Below are positions 47,900 through 60,000 of a stretch of 64,000 nucleotides of DNA, piece by piece; the first letter of the stretch is position 1, and each line of letters starts with the position of its first letter. The stretch lies in the NCBI GenBank assembly GCA_038380795.1, contig CM076268.1, positions 2,529,501 to 2,593,500 on the forward strand, given 5' to 3'. The position numbers and the translations under genes were made by a program. The notes beneath the pieces are model-generated. The model did no database searches and was not told where the DNA came from. It worked only from the letters and a program-made list of their open reading frames with translations. Origin of the DNA: Pyrocephalus nanus. Lineage: Eukaryota > Chordata > Aves > Passeriformes > Tyrannidae.

Positions 47900-48065
47900 C
47901 CGGGAGCGGGCCCGGCAGCTCCCGCTCTTCTCTGCTCTGCTCCGCTCCGGTCTGCTCCGGTCTGCTCTGCTCTGCTCCGGTCTGCTCTGCTCTGCTCGAG
48001 GCTCCCATCACGGCTCTCCCTTCCTCGCGGCTCCCGTCACGGCTCCCCGCTCTGCCGGCGCTCCG
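47900..48065 (+). other. PLEKHA1: PLEKHA1 exon 1, non-coding (5' boundary estimated)
   Basis: The 3' boundary is a strong donor, CTCCG|GTAAGTG, at 48065/48066. The exon includes a degenerate CTCTG/CTCCG pentamer-type repeat at about 47928-47998. The exon is non-coding because the PLEKHA1 start codon lies in the exon at 62525, just after an acceptor. A second possible donor, GGAG|GTAAGG, lies at 48261/48262 and would give a longer alternative first exon. Confidence 0.6.
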
Positions 48066-51000
48066 GTAAGTGCGGCGGCCCCGCCCCGGGTGATGCTGTT
48101 CCTGCCGCGCCTGCCCGCCGTGTGGCCGCGCAGGGCTCCGTCCCTCTCCCTCCTCCTCCTCCTCTTCCCTCCCTGCCCGTTCTCCCGGGAAGCCGCCGCC
48201 GGGCGCGGGGGCTCCGTGTCGCGCGTGGGATCGGCCCGGTGGCGCTGTCCCGGCCCCGGAGGTAAGGGCCGGGGGCGGGCGGTCCCCTGGCAGCCCCGGG
48301 GGGACCTGACCCGGGCAGAGCCTGCGGGGGTGCTGCGGGCTCGGCTCCGGCATCCCCATCCCAAGCAGGGGAGAGGAGCGCGGCTGGGACCGTTTGGGTT
48401 TGTTTTTTAGCCTCTGGAGAGGCCCTGTGTTCCAGGTTAGCTGGTTATTTACTGAGCCAGAGCGATTTCAAATGGATAACTTGGGCTTTAAAAACGAGCG
48501 TGTTAAACTGTAACTGCTGTGGTTGTATCCGCGGTTTTTAGCCCCTTTAAAATTCCGGATAGGCGTTTGACGTGCTGCTGGTTTAATACAGGCTGAAATA
48601 CTGCGTGTGTTGTGCGGTTCCCTTAGGAGGGACTCGGGCATGACCTTCCTAAAAGGCACTGTGTCGTTGCTTAAAATGTTTGCAAAGTAACATCAAGAGC
48701 ATAGCAGTTTTTCTCTTTGGGGAACAGGCTGCTGTTTTGAGGCCTTTTTTTTTGAGAAAAAAAAAAAAAAAGTCTAATTTTCAGTAATCAACGTACTGTG
48801 TTTATAATCAAGCAGAATGAATAGTCTTCGAGAGGGGGAAAAAACAGTTATTAATTTGTTAGGCTGAGCTTCTGAATTAGGCCTGAGCAAAAGGGGGTTC
48901 CTTATCTGAGTAAAGTTGAGCAGCAGAATTCCTTTTTAAATTTGTTTTAGGTTTTAAAGGGCTGGATCTCCCCCATGCTTCACCTTCTCACCAAAGCACA
49001 GTACTTTTAAAGAGACTGCTAGATGTGCAGCAAGCTGAACAGCATCAGCTTTTTTGTTGCCTCTTGACAAATCCCTTACTGTACTCACAGAGGCTGTAAT
49101 GCCTGTAAAGATAAATTTTCTGTTCTCTTCCCATTACCCAATCCCACACTGGAAGACAGAGCCATATTTGATCCTAAAGTTGGGGCCTATGAGATGCAAG
49201 GAATGGCTTCTCACTGTTGAACGCATCAGGGTTTGTTGGATTTTGCGGTTTTTTGTTTAGATTTGTGCTCTTCCTTTTTTATATTTGGGCTGTATTCATT
49301 CTAAAGCAGCACAGTCACAGTTTTTACTGAGCAGGAACTGTACCTGGTAACTTTGGTTGCTCTATGATGAGTTACTCTGTCTTACTGAGTTTATAGTGCT
49401 GCACTTTTGAGGATTTTTTTTTATTATTTTTTTAATACTTCTCATTTGGAAATAGTTATGAAGTGTGATAAATTTATGTCAGTTTATTTCACAGCTGAGT
49501 CACAACTTCAAAGCAAATTCAGTAGTCCTCAGAAAGGTCTCCACATCCAGTTTTGTACAGGAAGACTTTAAGTTTTATCACTTGTTCTCCTGAGGCTCCA
49601 CACTGGATAAACTGACAGAGCACTCACTGCATTCTAGTGAGTCTTAACAGTGAGTTTGGAACTGTGAACTTATATTTTAGGTCCATTCAGTCGTGTTTCC
49701 TACTCTTGGTTATTTTTAGTTGAGGGAGTCACACAAGTAACAATACATCCAACTGTCAGGTTTGTAAAGCAAATAAGTGCAAAAGTGCTGCTTTCCTGTT
49801 TGTCATGTGAGTAAGTGTGAAAAGTGGGCTGAAATCTCTGGTGGTAGAGAGAGATGCTGAGCCTGGTTGGTATTTGGAGGAGAACCTTTTCATTCAGGGA
49901 TAGGTAAGCACTGATGCAGAAAGTGATAATTCAAGAAATAATACATGGGGAGTTCGTGTATCCTGGATATCAGTGAATATCTGTGATATTCACCTGACTG
50001 CTGGAGTCAGCTTTGCATAAAAAAAATGAAACTTTGTGTGACTCTCTTGTGTTCTATTTGCAGTTATTAAACGCTGTGATTTAATTTTGTGAGCGTAGAA
50101 AGTTTAATTTCTAGTTGATGGGTTCTAACGATAAAATCTCTTTTCTTGAGCTGTTTCAGTGCTTTCTAACCACACTTGGCCTCACGTTCCACTGTGCAGC
50201 TCTGCATTTTAAGGGTGAAATTAAAGAACAAGATGCACACTGGATCACTGACAAGTTTATTGCAGTGTTTAAATGTTTTGGAGGAGGAGATGCTTTTGTG
50301 TAAGTTAGAGAACAGGCAAAGAAGAACCAGTGTATGAGGAAAACAGGCAGCATCTGAAGTCTTTTCCTCCTCCTCTTGCCCTGTATTTGTTTTTGCTCAG
50401 CTGTAGTGACTGAGTGACACAAGACAGATACACACGTGGGGAATAAGGAAGGCACGCACATGAGGAAGAGACTGCAGGAAAAGGCCTCCCTTTTTCCAGG
50501 TAGCTGGGGCTTATTTCCCAAGGCCAGGGAGCTGTGGGAGCTGAAATAAAGGCTGCTGTATGTCAGGGGGTTGGTGCAGAGGAGAGGAAGTGCAGAAGTC
50601 AGTTTTTATTGACTGTAACAGATTAGAAAGAACTCGAGGACGTTACTGAAATGTGAACGGTCTCTGCTTGTACCACAGCCTCCAGTGCAGTGCTGGATGT
50701 AGCCCAGGCTGCCAGGCCTGCACAATTCTTAATCTATTTTAGCAGATTTAGGATTCTATCGCTGCCTGCATTACTGACTGTTCCTGGTTATTTAAGCTGA
50801 CAGTTATCAGAGTAAATGCAGTTCCTTCAGAGAGCAGCAAACCAGCAGTGTTGGGAAGTGAGTGCATGTTCTAATGAGAAGTTTCCTTGCACGCTCTGGT
50901 GTGCCCTGGGATGTGTCCAGCAGCACATCATTGTTTAGACAATCAGTAACTTGTGATACCAGGGCATGAATCTTTCTTGCAGGGTGGTTTTTGGCAGGTT

Positions 51001-54000
51001 ATTTTTTTTTTTTCAATGATAATTATGACAATAGAATTAATCTTAGAAAATACTTACCGAGGTTTGGAGCCAAGTGAACCTTTGTACAGTTGTACAATTG
51101 CATGAAAGTACAGGATAGTAGCTTACTGCAGTGCCAAAGTAGTGGAATTCAGGTAACTGGCTTTACCATAAAAAAGAGTAGCAAGTGCTTGAGAAGTCAC
51201 CAGGAAACAAATTATATAAGAAACAGAACAGTCAGTGCATGTATTCTTTTGGTTTTGGGCCTAAATGCGATAAGACGTGGCTAGAAGCATTGCTATCAAT
51301 GATTTATAAAATTATATAAGAAACCTAAATATCAAAATTCTAGTGGGCCTATATGACATTTAAAAATAATGTAACTGCTTTAGGAAGATTTCCTGCTGAG
51401 GAGGTCAGAGTAATGAGAATGGCTCGAGTTGAGGTTTTGAAGTTACACTTTAATGCAGAGAATGACTGAAATGAGTTGGAATGGGAGATGTGGCAGAGCC
51501 GTTTCGAAGTTTTTTTTCTCCTCTTGCACTGATCTCTCCAATTAGGGCTTTGAAAATGTACAGGTCTAAGGTCATCTTGCCACATGCTGTCCCCTAACTG
51601 TGAGAAATATTTAGATACGTGTTCATATATGGTTGAATTCTATAAATAACACTTTCCTCTCAGTGCTAGGTAAAGCAGCAGGGTTTTGTTGCTGTTGAGG
51701 AAGGAAGCTGGTTCATTGTCTCAGCACTGAGCAGCATTTTCTCCCTCCAGGGACTTGCAGAAGCATCTAGAATGTGTAGGTGTTTCTTTAATCTTGGAGA
51801 AGGAACTTATTAAGCTTTCTGGTGCAGAACTGTATGAGCCACTCACTTTTAACAGATGTTATCTGCTCGAGGAGGGAGTTGCAGGTCTGGTAGACATTTG
51901 TGGCATTCAACAGTTTAAACAGTTTTCAGGTTTGAACATATGCCTTTGCCTTAAAAATCTGAATAGTTTCAGGTATTTTATGTGGAAGAAAGGTGGTTCA
52001 GTGGTGAGGTTGCTGCTCTGGGACTTGGGAAACAGGTTCAGCTCAGTGTGGTGCCAGAAAGCTTCCTGTGTGGCCTGGGACAAGCTGCTGCTCTGTCCCT
52101 CCGTTCTCATACTGAGACTGCAGAGCAGCAGCAGTGGCTCTGCTTTGTGTGGCAGGTTTGATGTGTCCAGTGTGCTAGTCCAGGTGTGGTGATAAAGCTC
52201 CCCTTGTGCTGGGAGGGGAGAGGTTGGAGAAAATGCCCAAGGTTTAAAAGCCAGGGATAAGCTCCAGGCAGGAGGAGTCAATAAGAAAAATAAGTAGGGG
52301 TAAAAAAAAACCAAAACAGTTTTGATTGGAAATTTCTTGGGTCAGGTAAAGACAGAGAAAACAAGTCCTTGAAACTTTAGGGAGCACTGCATTACTTTTC
52401 TTGTTTAACAGAATTTAAAAACAATGCTTAAAATACCCGAACAAACGTGCAAATCTTTTCTGTTATGGCTCTGCCACACAGGGAACAGAAGCAAAGCTCT
52501 CTCTCTTCCTCTGTTGGCTGTTCTGTTCTTTGGAAGATGGTTTTAATCCTAGCTAACCATTGCACCCAAATGTTTTGGGTAGCAGTTTTGTTCCTTTGTT
52601 CTGCTGGCGTGATAGGCAGAATCTCTTAAATTAGATCTGATTTATTGACTTTTTGTGTGAAAGAGGCTGAGAAAAAATAACTTCTGTACCTCCCCAGTGT
52701 CCCAAGGGGGAAAGGAATTTGCAGCCCCCTCTAAAAAGCAGTGTCTTTAGTAACATTACAAAGCTAAAAGTATTTTGGATCTAAAACCCTTCTGGTGGAA
52801 ATAGGCCCTTGTTGTTGCTATAAATTGAAAATGTGGACTAGACGGCAATTATGGAGCTTTGCAAACATGTTTCCACTGCTGAGAGTCAACACTCCCAGAA
52901 ACAGTCTGGAAGCTGACAGATAGGTGATAAATTCATTCATTTAATATGTAATTGTTTTGATGTGTGTGCTCTCCTTGGGTGCTTTGGTACCCACCACATT
53001 TCCATCCCATGTCCAAGAAAATGTGTTTGAACTTGTTCAGACTAGTGACTTAATTAAGTGTTCTTCTGTTAAGCGCTGGAACAGTTACATGCCAGGTTTG
53101 TTGTAAGACTGAACAGTCCTCTTAAAGCTGCACTTCAAAAGATGTTGTTAAATATATTGGTTAACTCTTTGGGGAGGCTTAAAATGACAAATGCAAACTT
53201 TGGCTGTACCAAAGATTTGTTTGACAAGTTATTTCTGTGTCTAGTGGACTCTGTGCCTGTGTGTGCACTTAGTGCTGCTTAAGGGATGTTCTTGATGCAG
53301 AAGTGTTTTTGCTTATTCAGCATTTCTGGCTTTGGTTATATTGTATTTTTTCTGATTAACTTTTTTCTTTTAATTATTTCTCCCTTCAGTCAAGTTCACT
53401 GCAGGTCCTGTAATTTATTTATGCTGTCTTGCTAATTTGTGCAGTGCCCTGGTTTTTGGGTGGAGGAGCGTGATTCCTTCAGAAGGCTCCTTTGCTCCCC
53501 TCTTGGGGGAAGGCAGCAGGACAGGGTGTTGAAAAGCAGCCTGTTGCATGTTCCTGGTACATCCAGGATTTCCAGGCATGTTATTGCACATACACAGGAC
53601 GTTGTGATTCCTCTGTAGTGTTTCCATCTCGCCGTGTGCAGGTCAGACAGGAGCCCTGGTGACTTCCTGGTGCTGTTGGGGTTACTGTGTAGGTGGAATG
53701 GTGTTTTTCTCCATATGCACACTGTTTACTTGGGCTTTGGGAAACACCTTTGTCAATGCAGAACAACAGCTGGGCAGTGACTGGTGTTTGTGTCATCCCA
53801 CAAACAAGAAGAAAGGTGAGGAAGAAGGTCAGCAACCAGACATGGGCTGTACCTGAGGTGAGGGCAATTCCTCGGGCTCATGGCTTGCTTCCAAAGAGGA
53901 AGGCTGCTGGAAATTAATTCTCTGAGAAGTTACAGTGAATGCTGTGCTTCAAGTCAAGTGTTCGTGTGCTGGCACCGTGCTACAAAACCTGTCACTGCAG

Positions 54001-57000
54001 ATAAGCTTTCACTTCAGGGGTTTCTTTCTGTGTCAGGTGAGACTTTTGTTAAATATGCCAGCGTGGGATTTAATTTTCTTGATTTAAGATGTATAAAAGA
54101 AAGGAGGGGGGAGGCAATGTCCCCGAAATCTTGTCATTTGATGGGAGCTTAATTTTCCCCTCCCACTGTGGTAAACAGGAGCTGACATGTGTTCTGTAAA
54201 TGCATATTGGTTCTCTTCCATGAGACAGGCAAAGCCTTGTTCTCCCTAAAGAGCTTTTACTACACTTGCACTTAGTGAAGAGCTCTGAGATTAGTCCTAA
54301 TCTCTGTGAATCCTTGTGTATATAATTGACAAGTGAGCTGGATTCTGCAGGAGATAGCTGGTCTTTGCAGTAGAGGGAAGTTTGGCCCATGTAGTGACAT
54401 GCAATGAACCAAACATGGTCTGTACTGAAAAGTCCCGTGGTGTTAAAATAACAGTCAGGTGGAATTTTTAACAGCAGTAATTTTTCCTTCACAAAGTTTT
54501 AATGTAGAGGAACTGTGTTTTTTTTTTTAATTATTATTATTATTTTTCTGCATTGAATTTGGTAAATTAGATCTACAAAATCAAATTTGATAATCAGTTA
54601 CTTGCTTTGAGTGCTTTGGTTTCCATGAAATCCTTTTACATCTTTAAAAAAAGGGCCAAACCACATATTTGTCTGATAATCTTCTATTCATTATTTGATA
54701 CTTAAAATAAGCTGAAAATTCAGTCATTTACAGCCCTTGTTAGACTCCAGTTTGGTTACAAGTGCAAAAAGGAATGTGATTCTTTTGAGCTCACTGTGGA
54801 CAGAGTTGTTAAATGTTGTCTTTGACTTGTGTTTGGGGGGGAATAATATGTGATGTGTTGTGCTCCTGGCAGACAGATGTGATGTGGAGTCACAGTTTGC
54901 AGCTATTCAGCTACTCAGAGCTGGCTTTAGAGTGTCTTAAATATGTAGAGTTGAATGGAATTGGTCTAAGTATGATATTCTTGCATTTACATTCAGAACT
55001 CGCCTGGATCTCTGTGCAAAAGGTAATCTTTTACTACTGCAATGTTCTTTTAATTTTCCCCTCTGGCTTCTACGCGGTGTTTTCAGCACAACATTTTGGT
55101 GCTACTGAGGCAGATGATAATTTCTCTTCTTGAAGCAGTGCTTTCAAATTTAATTTCACACACTCTTATGTACGTGCTGCTATTTCTTTAACAATGCTGA
55201 AGTACTCTGTGAAAACTGAAGAAGATATTTTCAACTTGCTAATTTCCTAACCAGCTGGCCTTTTCATTTCTTGAACACTTCACAGGAAGGAGGTCTGTGT
55301 TTGTTTATACTGCTGAGTTTATACCCAGGATTCAGAGTGAAAAATCAGCGAGACTGGCTCAAAAATGGCAAACTTCTTTTTTTAACCAGCCTCGCCTTCT
55401 TTTTGTATCGAACTTCCTCAGGCCAAATAAACTTCACTGGGATTTGTAGTTTGAGGCAGATGGGAATTTCAAATAGATGGCAGTGTGTGGAATCCCAGGG
55501 CTCAGAGTGTTTAGCCTGAATGAAACAGTTAATAATTTATTATTGAAATTAAACAGGTTTTTTTAATGAATGGTTAACTAATAATAATAATAATAAGTAA
55601 TCCTTAGAAGTAACATGCTTATTCCCTGCTTAATTTCTAATTTGTTGTAGTTGTCATGAATGGAACAATTTCTATAGATGAAGCCTGTAAGTTTTGCAGA
55701 TGGCACTTATTTAAAATTTTGAAAGGGTTTATAATAATACTAAAAATAATTGTAAATAGCATTTTTAAGCATTTTAACTAGCCTGTAACTGAAATTAATA
55801 AGCATTTAAAAACTTGGGGATTGTGTGAGATAAGTCAAAGTGAATTAGAGTATCTGTATTTTGTTTTCCTCATACTTATCTCTGGTTATATCTCGTTTTG
55901 AGTAACTTTGTATTACCTAGACTTAATATGAAGTGTTGAAAACTGAACTTCTGGCTGTTGTAAAGACTTGGCATTACTGAACATATTCTTTCCCTGTCCC
56001 TTAGCTTCGTTATTTTTCTTTACTGCTTTGTAGGCTGATGATCATAAATAATTCATAGATAAATTTCAAGAGTGTTTTTCATAATGGCCTCATTGCAGAG
56101 GCCATTTAGAGGGACAAATAAAATACTTGTTTTAGCTCTGCAAAAACCATCAATAGGCGAGGTGGGGTTTTTTTTTGGTTGTTGTTTTGGCTGTCTTGAG
56201 AGATCAGTGATAGAGAGGAGTTTTGCATCCAGTGCAGAGCATTTCCTCATATCCCAAAGCCTTTGGCTCCTATTGCAAATACCTTGAAATGGAGGAAAGT
56301 AGTTAAATTAAGAATAGTTTAATTAAGAGCATGAATCATCACTTAGAGAAATCTCTGCAAAAAGTCTTTGAGGAAGCACCAGTCTGTTCCATTGTGGAAC
56401 TTGTAGACCAGTGCTTGAAATGGGCCAGTGAGTGATGGATTCAGGGAACTTCAGAACACTTTCCTCAGAGCTCCAGTCTCCCCCTAAAACATAATGAAGT
56501 TTTTACCTGGGCAAAAAGTGACATTAGGGGATAGTATAGAATAAAATTAGTCATTTGACTTGCTGGGACACTGGGACAGACAGGAATGGGTGGCCTACCC
56601 TGACTTAACAAGTCCTCCTGGAAAACAGCAGATCCGTGTTTTGAAGGCAGAATCACGACTGAGTAAGACTTCAGTGGAAGATAAGGCTGCTGCTTTTGTG
56701 AGGTGATTCATCAGTGCAAAGGATGATTTTTCTATCTTGTGTTTTGGTTGGGAGTTGGATTAGATACAGGGGGAGGGATGTGGTGTTTGATATCCCTCCT
56801 AGTTTGGTCAGGGGTGGGAGAGGTCAATGCTACTAGTGTTTACTTCAGGTTTTTTAATTCTGCAAAAAAATTACTTATGTTTAAGAATTCTCTTCCAGGT
56901 GGATACTGGCTTTTTGCAGCTGCTTTTTTTGCTTCTTTTTGACCACTTTAGAGAAAAAATATAAATTTAGGGGACAGTGTTTCCTGGAGATTTCCAGTTC

Positions 57001-60000
57001 TCATTTTTAGAGGTAGTTAGAATGTTGATAATAGTGTCATAGGCTTCTTGAAATCAGAGTCATGTCTTCTCTGTTAACAGAAGTGTCCAGTGTCTGTTGT
57101 GCCCTCCAGAACACAAAGGAATCAGTAAAGGATCTTTGGGGAAATAGAAAAGCTTGTCATGTAATTTTAAATCCATCAATTCTGAATTATCTTTGGCTGT
57201 CATCAGATTTGCAGCCAAATCACCTCTGCAGCTCCTGGATTAGTGTTTTTCTGTCAGGTTTTTGGTACTTAGGAAATTGTAGCTTAAAGGGTTGTGTGAA
57301 AGATGAGCAAGGGACATTGTCTCGTGGTTTAAGTGATCTCTGTGCTGGACTGCCTGCGATGGAGGGGCTTCAAGAGGTTGAAAATAAAGAAGTTTGAGCT
57401 GCTATCCTGGAAGATTTAAGTGCCTCGTTTTAAAAGCTGTTCTGAGCTGGTTGTCTTAGGGTTGGGATTTCCCCGCCCCCCCTTCCCTTTCCTTTTCCTG
57501 GATGTACTCAAGAAGGAAAGCTCTCATTGCCCTGTTCTTCAGGGGATAAGCAAGACAGTCTGAACTCATCCCTTCCCCTGGGGAGTCAGTAAATGGTCAG
57601 TAAAGAGATGACCAGCTGGAGAGGAGCTGATTTACTGCAGGAAGCTGATAGTAATTGCCTAGGCAAAAAACCAGGAGCACTCACTAATTAAGCTGTCCCT
57701 GGAACTGCAGGAAAGACTGGAGATTGCTGGGGATGCTGCTCACCTTCCCTTTGTGGTGCTGGGGCTGGTGTAAACAGAAGGGCTTGGAAAGGGAGGTGGG
57801 GAGGAGGGATGGGCATGACTCATGGCATCATTTTATCAGGTGGAGTTGGGCTAAGGTTGTTCTTCATTTCACAGAGATGAGTAAGTAGGTAATGTGTGTT
57901 TCCTAATCTTCTTAGCTAATAGGAGAAGAACCCCAAAGTCATCTCCTGGGGTAAGTTAAATCCAGAGCTTCAATTGTCCACGCCTTAATAGAGCAGGAAG
58001 TGCAACTGTTTCTCTAAATCAAAGAAATAAAAGTAAGAAATTACACTTGGAGCTTGGGGAAGAGATGTAAAATAAAGCTCAGGGGGAACTAAAATATTGC
58101 TGTATTTCCTAATCAGTCTTTCCTGTGGATATTGCAAAGCCTGTTGCATGGGCTTTTTACAAAATTCCACTTTGTCTAGTCAGCCTGTGGTCTGTACCTG
58201 CCTGTGGAAAGCAAGTCCAAGGAGAGATTGGGGCATAGAAAGGTCACCTGGTACACCACTGCAACAGTCTTGTCTAGACTTTATACTGGAAGATATGGAG
58301 GCTGTGACCAGTCTGTAAAGGAGGTGAACTCAAGAGCAGGTGCTGGTGGGAAGCTAAAAATAGGAATTAATGTAGGAGAGTTGAAGCCGTCTGTTATAAA
58401 TGGTGAAAAGGAGATGCTTGTGTGCCTCTGCAGGTTCTACTTGTGCAGTCATGCGTTTGCAGGGAGGCTGGAGAAGGTGATCTGGGATTTTTATTTATAG
58501 TGGCAGCCTCCCAGTGTGGGATATAAATGTTGGGGAATGCCAGTGTGTGTTGCACCCCCGAGGAAAAGAGCGGGGAGAGGGGAAACCCGAGAGAAGCTGG
58601 GCTGGTGAGGTATGTACCTACCCAAATTAGTGCTCTGCTGCTGGAAAGGGGGATGTAAGGCTTCAAAAATAATATGAGACCTCCTCACTTAGAACACAGC
58701 CCTCCAGGAAAGGAGTGAAAGGAGCTGAGTTCTTACAGAGTGTCACTGTACACCCATAAAAGGTGTTTTTTTTCAGAAATCTTTTGGTCTCTGGTGGATT
58801 ATGGCGAGAGCCAAGAGGAAATGGGCCACGGGGATGTTTTCTTCTGAAGCAGAACTGTGTCACTGACCCACATCTCCCCTCCCTGTCCCACCCCCCGGGG
58901 TAGGGAAGGCAAAATCAAATGAAGTTGTGTGTGATCTGTAACAGGTTTGATACCTTCAGCTTTTCTCTCTAAGAACTCGTAAATCTTTCTATATTTGATT
59001 GTAGGAGTGGGCAGAGGGGTTAATACACTGTTCAGTGCTGCAGATTCTGCTGCAGAAAATAACTAAAGGTGCACTTAATAAAGTGCTGTAACATAGACAC
59101 AGACCTGGAGATTTTTGTTTTATTATTGCCTAAAATAATTTAATGACAAATCATATCCATGCAAGACAGGATCTGCACTCTGAAGACACTTGAGCTGAAG
59201 TTTGGATGAATTCTTAGCCTGGTGGTCTTGTAACCAGATTTCCTGTGCTGAGGAGTTAATGATGGAGTTCTGCAATTCCTTTTATATGAATTTTTAGAAG
59301 TAACATCGTTGCTTTTAGATCTGTCAGGAGTTGTCAGGAAGGGTATTGTGGTGGTGGTTTTGTCATACAAGTTCACTCACCTCAGTAAATGAAAGAGAGG
59401 CACAAATTGATTATTATTTTTTTTTAAATGTGCATTACAAATTGTGGTTCATTCTTCAGTGCTGAAATAGATTCATTAACAGGGGAATCTTGCCAAGGTG
59501 TAATATAGTGTAAGCAAACTTTCAAAGCTGGAAAGCACTTGTATGATATTATGTTAGATTTCAGTGTATTATGAAGTTAGAGGGGTTTTTATTTCTTATT
59601 CTTCAAGAGCATCAGTCTGGTAGAGGTCAGTAACTCCATGAGGAATTTAAAACTAATCTGAAGAAAACAGAGGTTACAGGACTGAAGTTTTTGAATTAAT
59701 GGTATTTTATGCTGTATTTTCATCAGAGGGTAGGGGAGCTGCAAATAGTATGAATTTTTAAGCAAGAAATTAGCTAGTAGTGCTGTGAAGTAGAAAGTCT
59801 GTATTATTTCAGGTTTGGTTTGAGTTTGGGGTTTTTTTTTCTGTGAGAATTGGTTTATTGACAAATTAAAAAAAAGCTGCTGAATTTTGTCTCTTGCCCT
59901 GGAAAAAAAATGTTCAAGTATTGGAGTAGTTCAACTTTAGATAATTGTATGTTCATAAAGGAGCATTATGAGCCCCCTCCTTTCATTTGCCTTAGAAGGT

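Larger units (their letters stand above)
47740..48370 (+). promoter_or_regulatory. PLEKHA1: PLEKHA1 CpG-island promoter region
   Basis: About 600 bp of dense CpG, no TATA box, and ordered ZNF143-type, NRF1 and GC-box motifs mark this as a housekeeping-type promoter. It is the only large CpG island in the window and lies on the correct strand side for the PLEKHA1 coding exon at 62545. A plus-strand donor at 48066 gives a plausible first exon. Transcription start is inferred to lie roughly between 47850 and 47950. Divergent transcription to the left is possible but unsupported by any exon. Confidence 0.8.

Noticed and set aside
47733..48410. 225-codon plus-strand open frame and 198-codon antisense frame across the CpG island
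   Set aside because: Very GC-rich sequence has few stop codons. The peptides are Arg/Pro/Gly-rich low-complexity products of tandem repeats, cross a good splice donor at 48066, and match no family. Only the short ATG-48093 segment is kept as a possibility.
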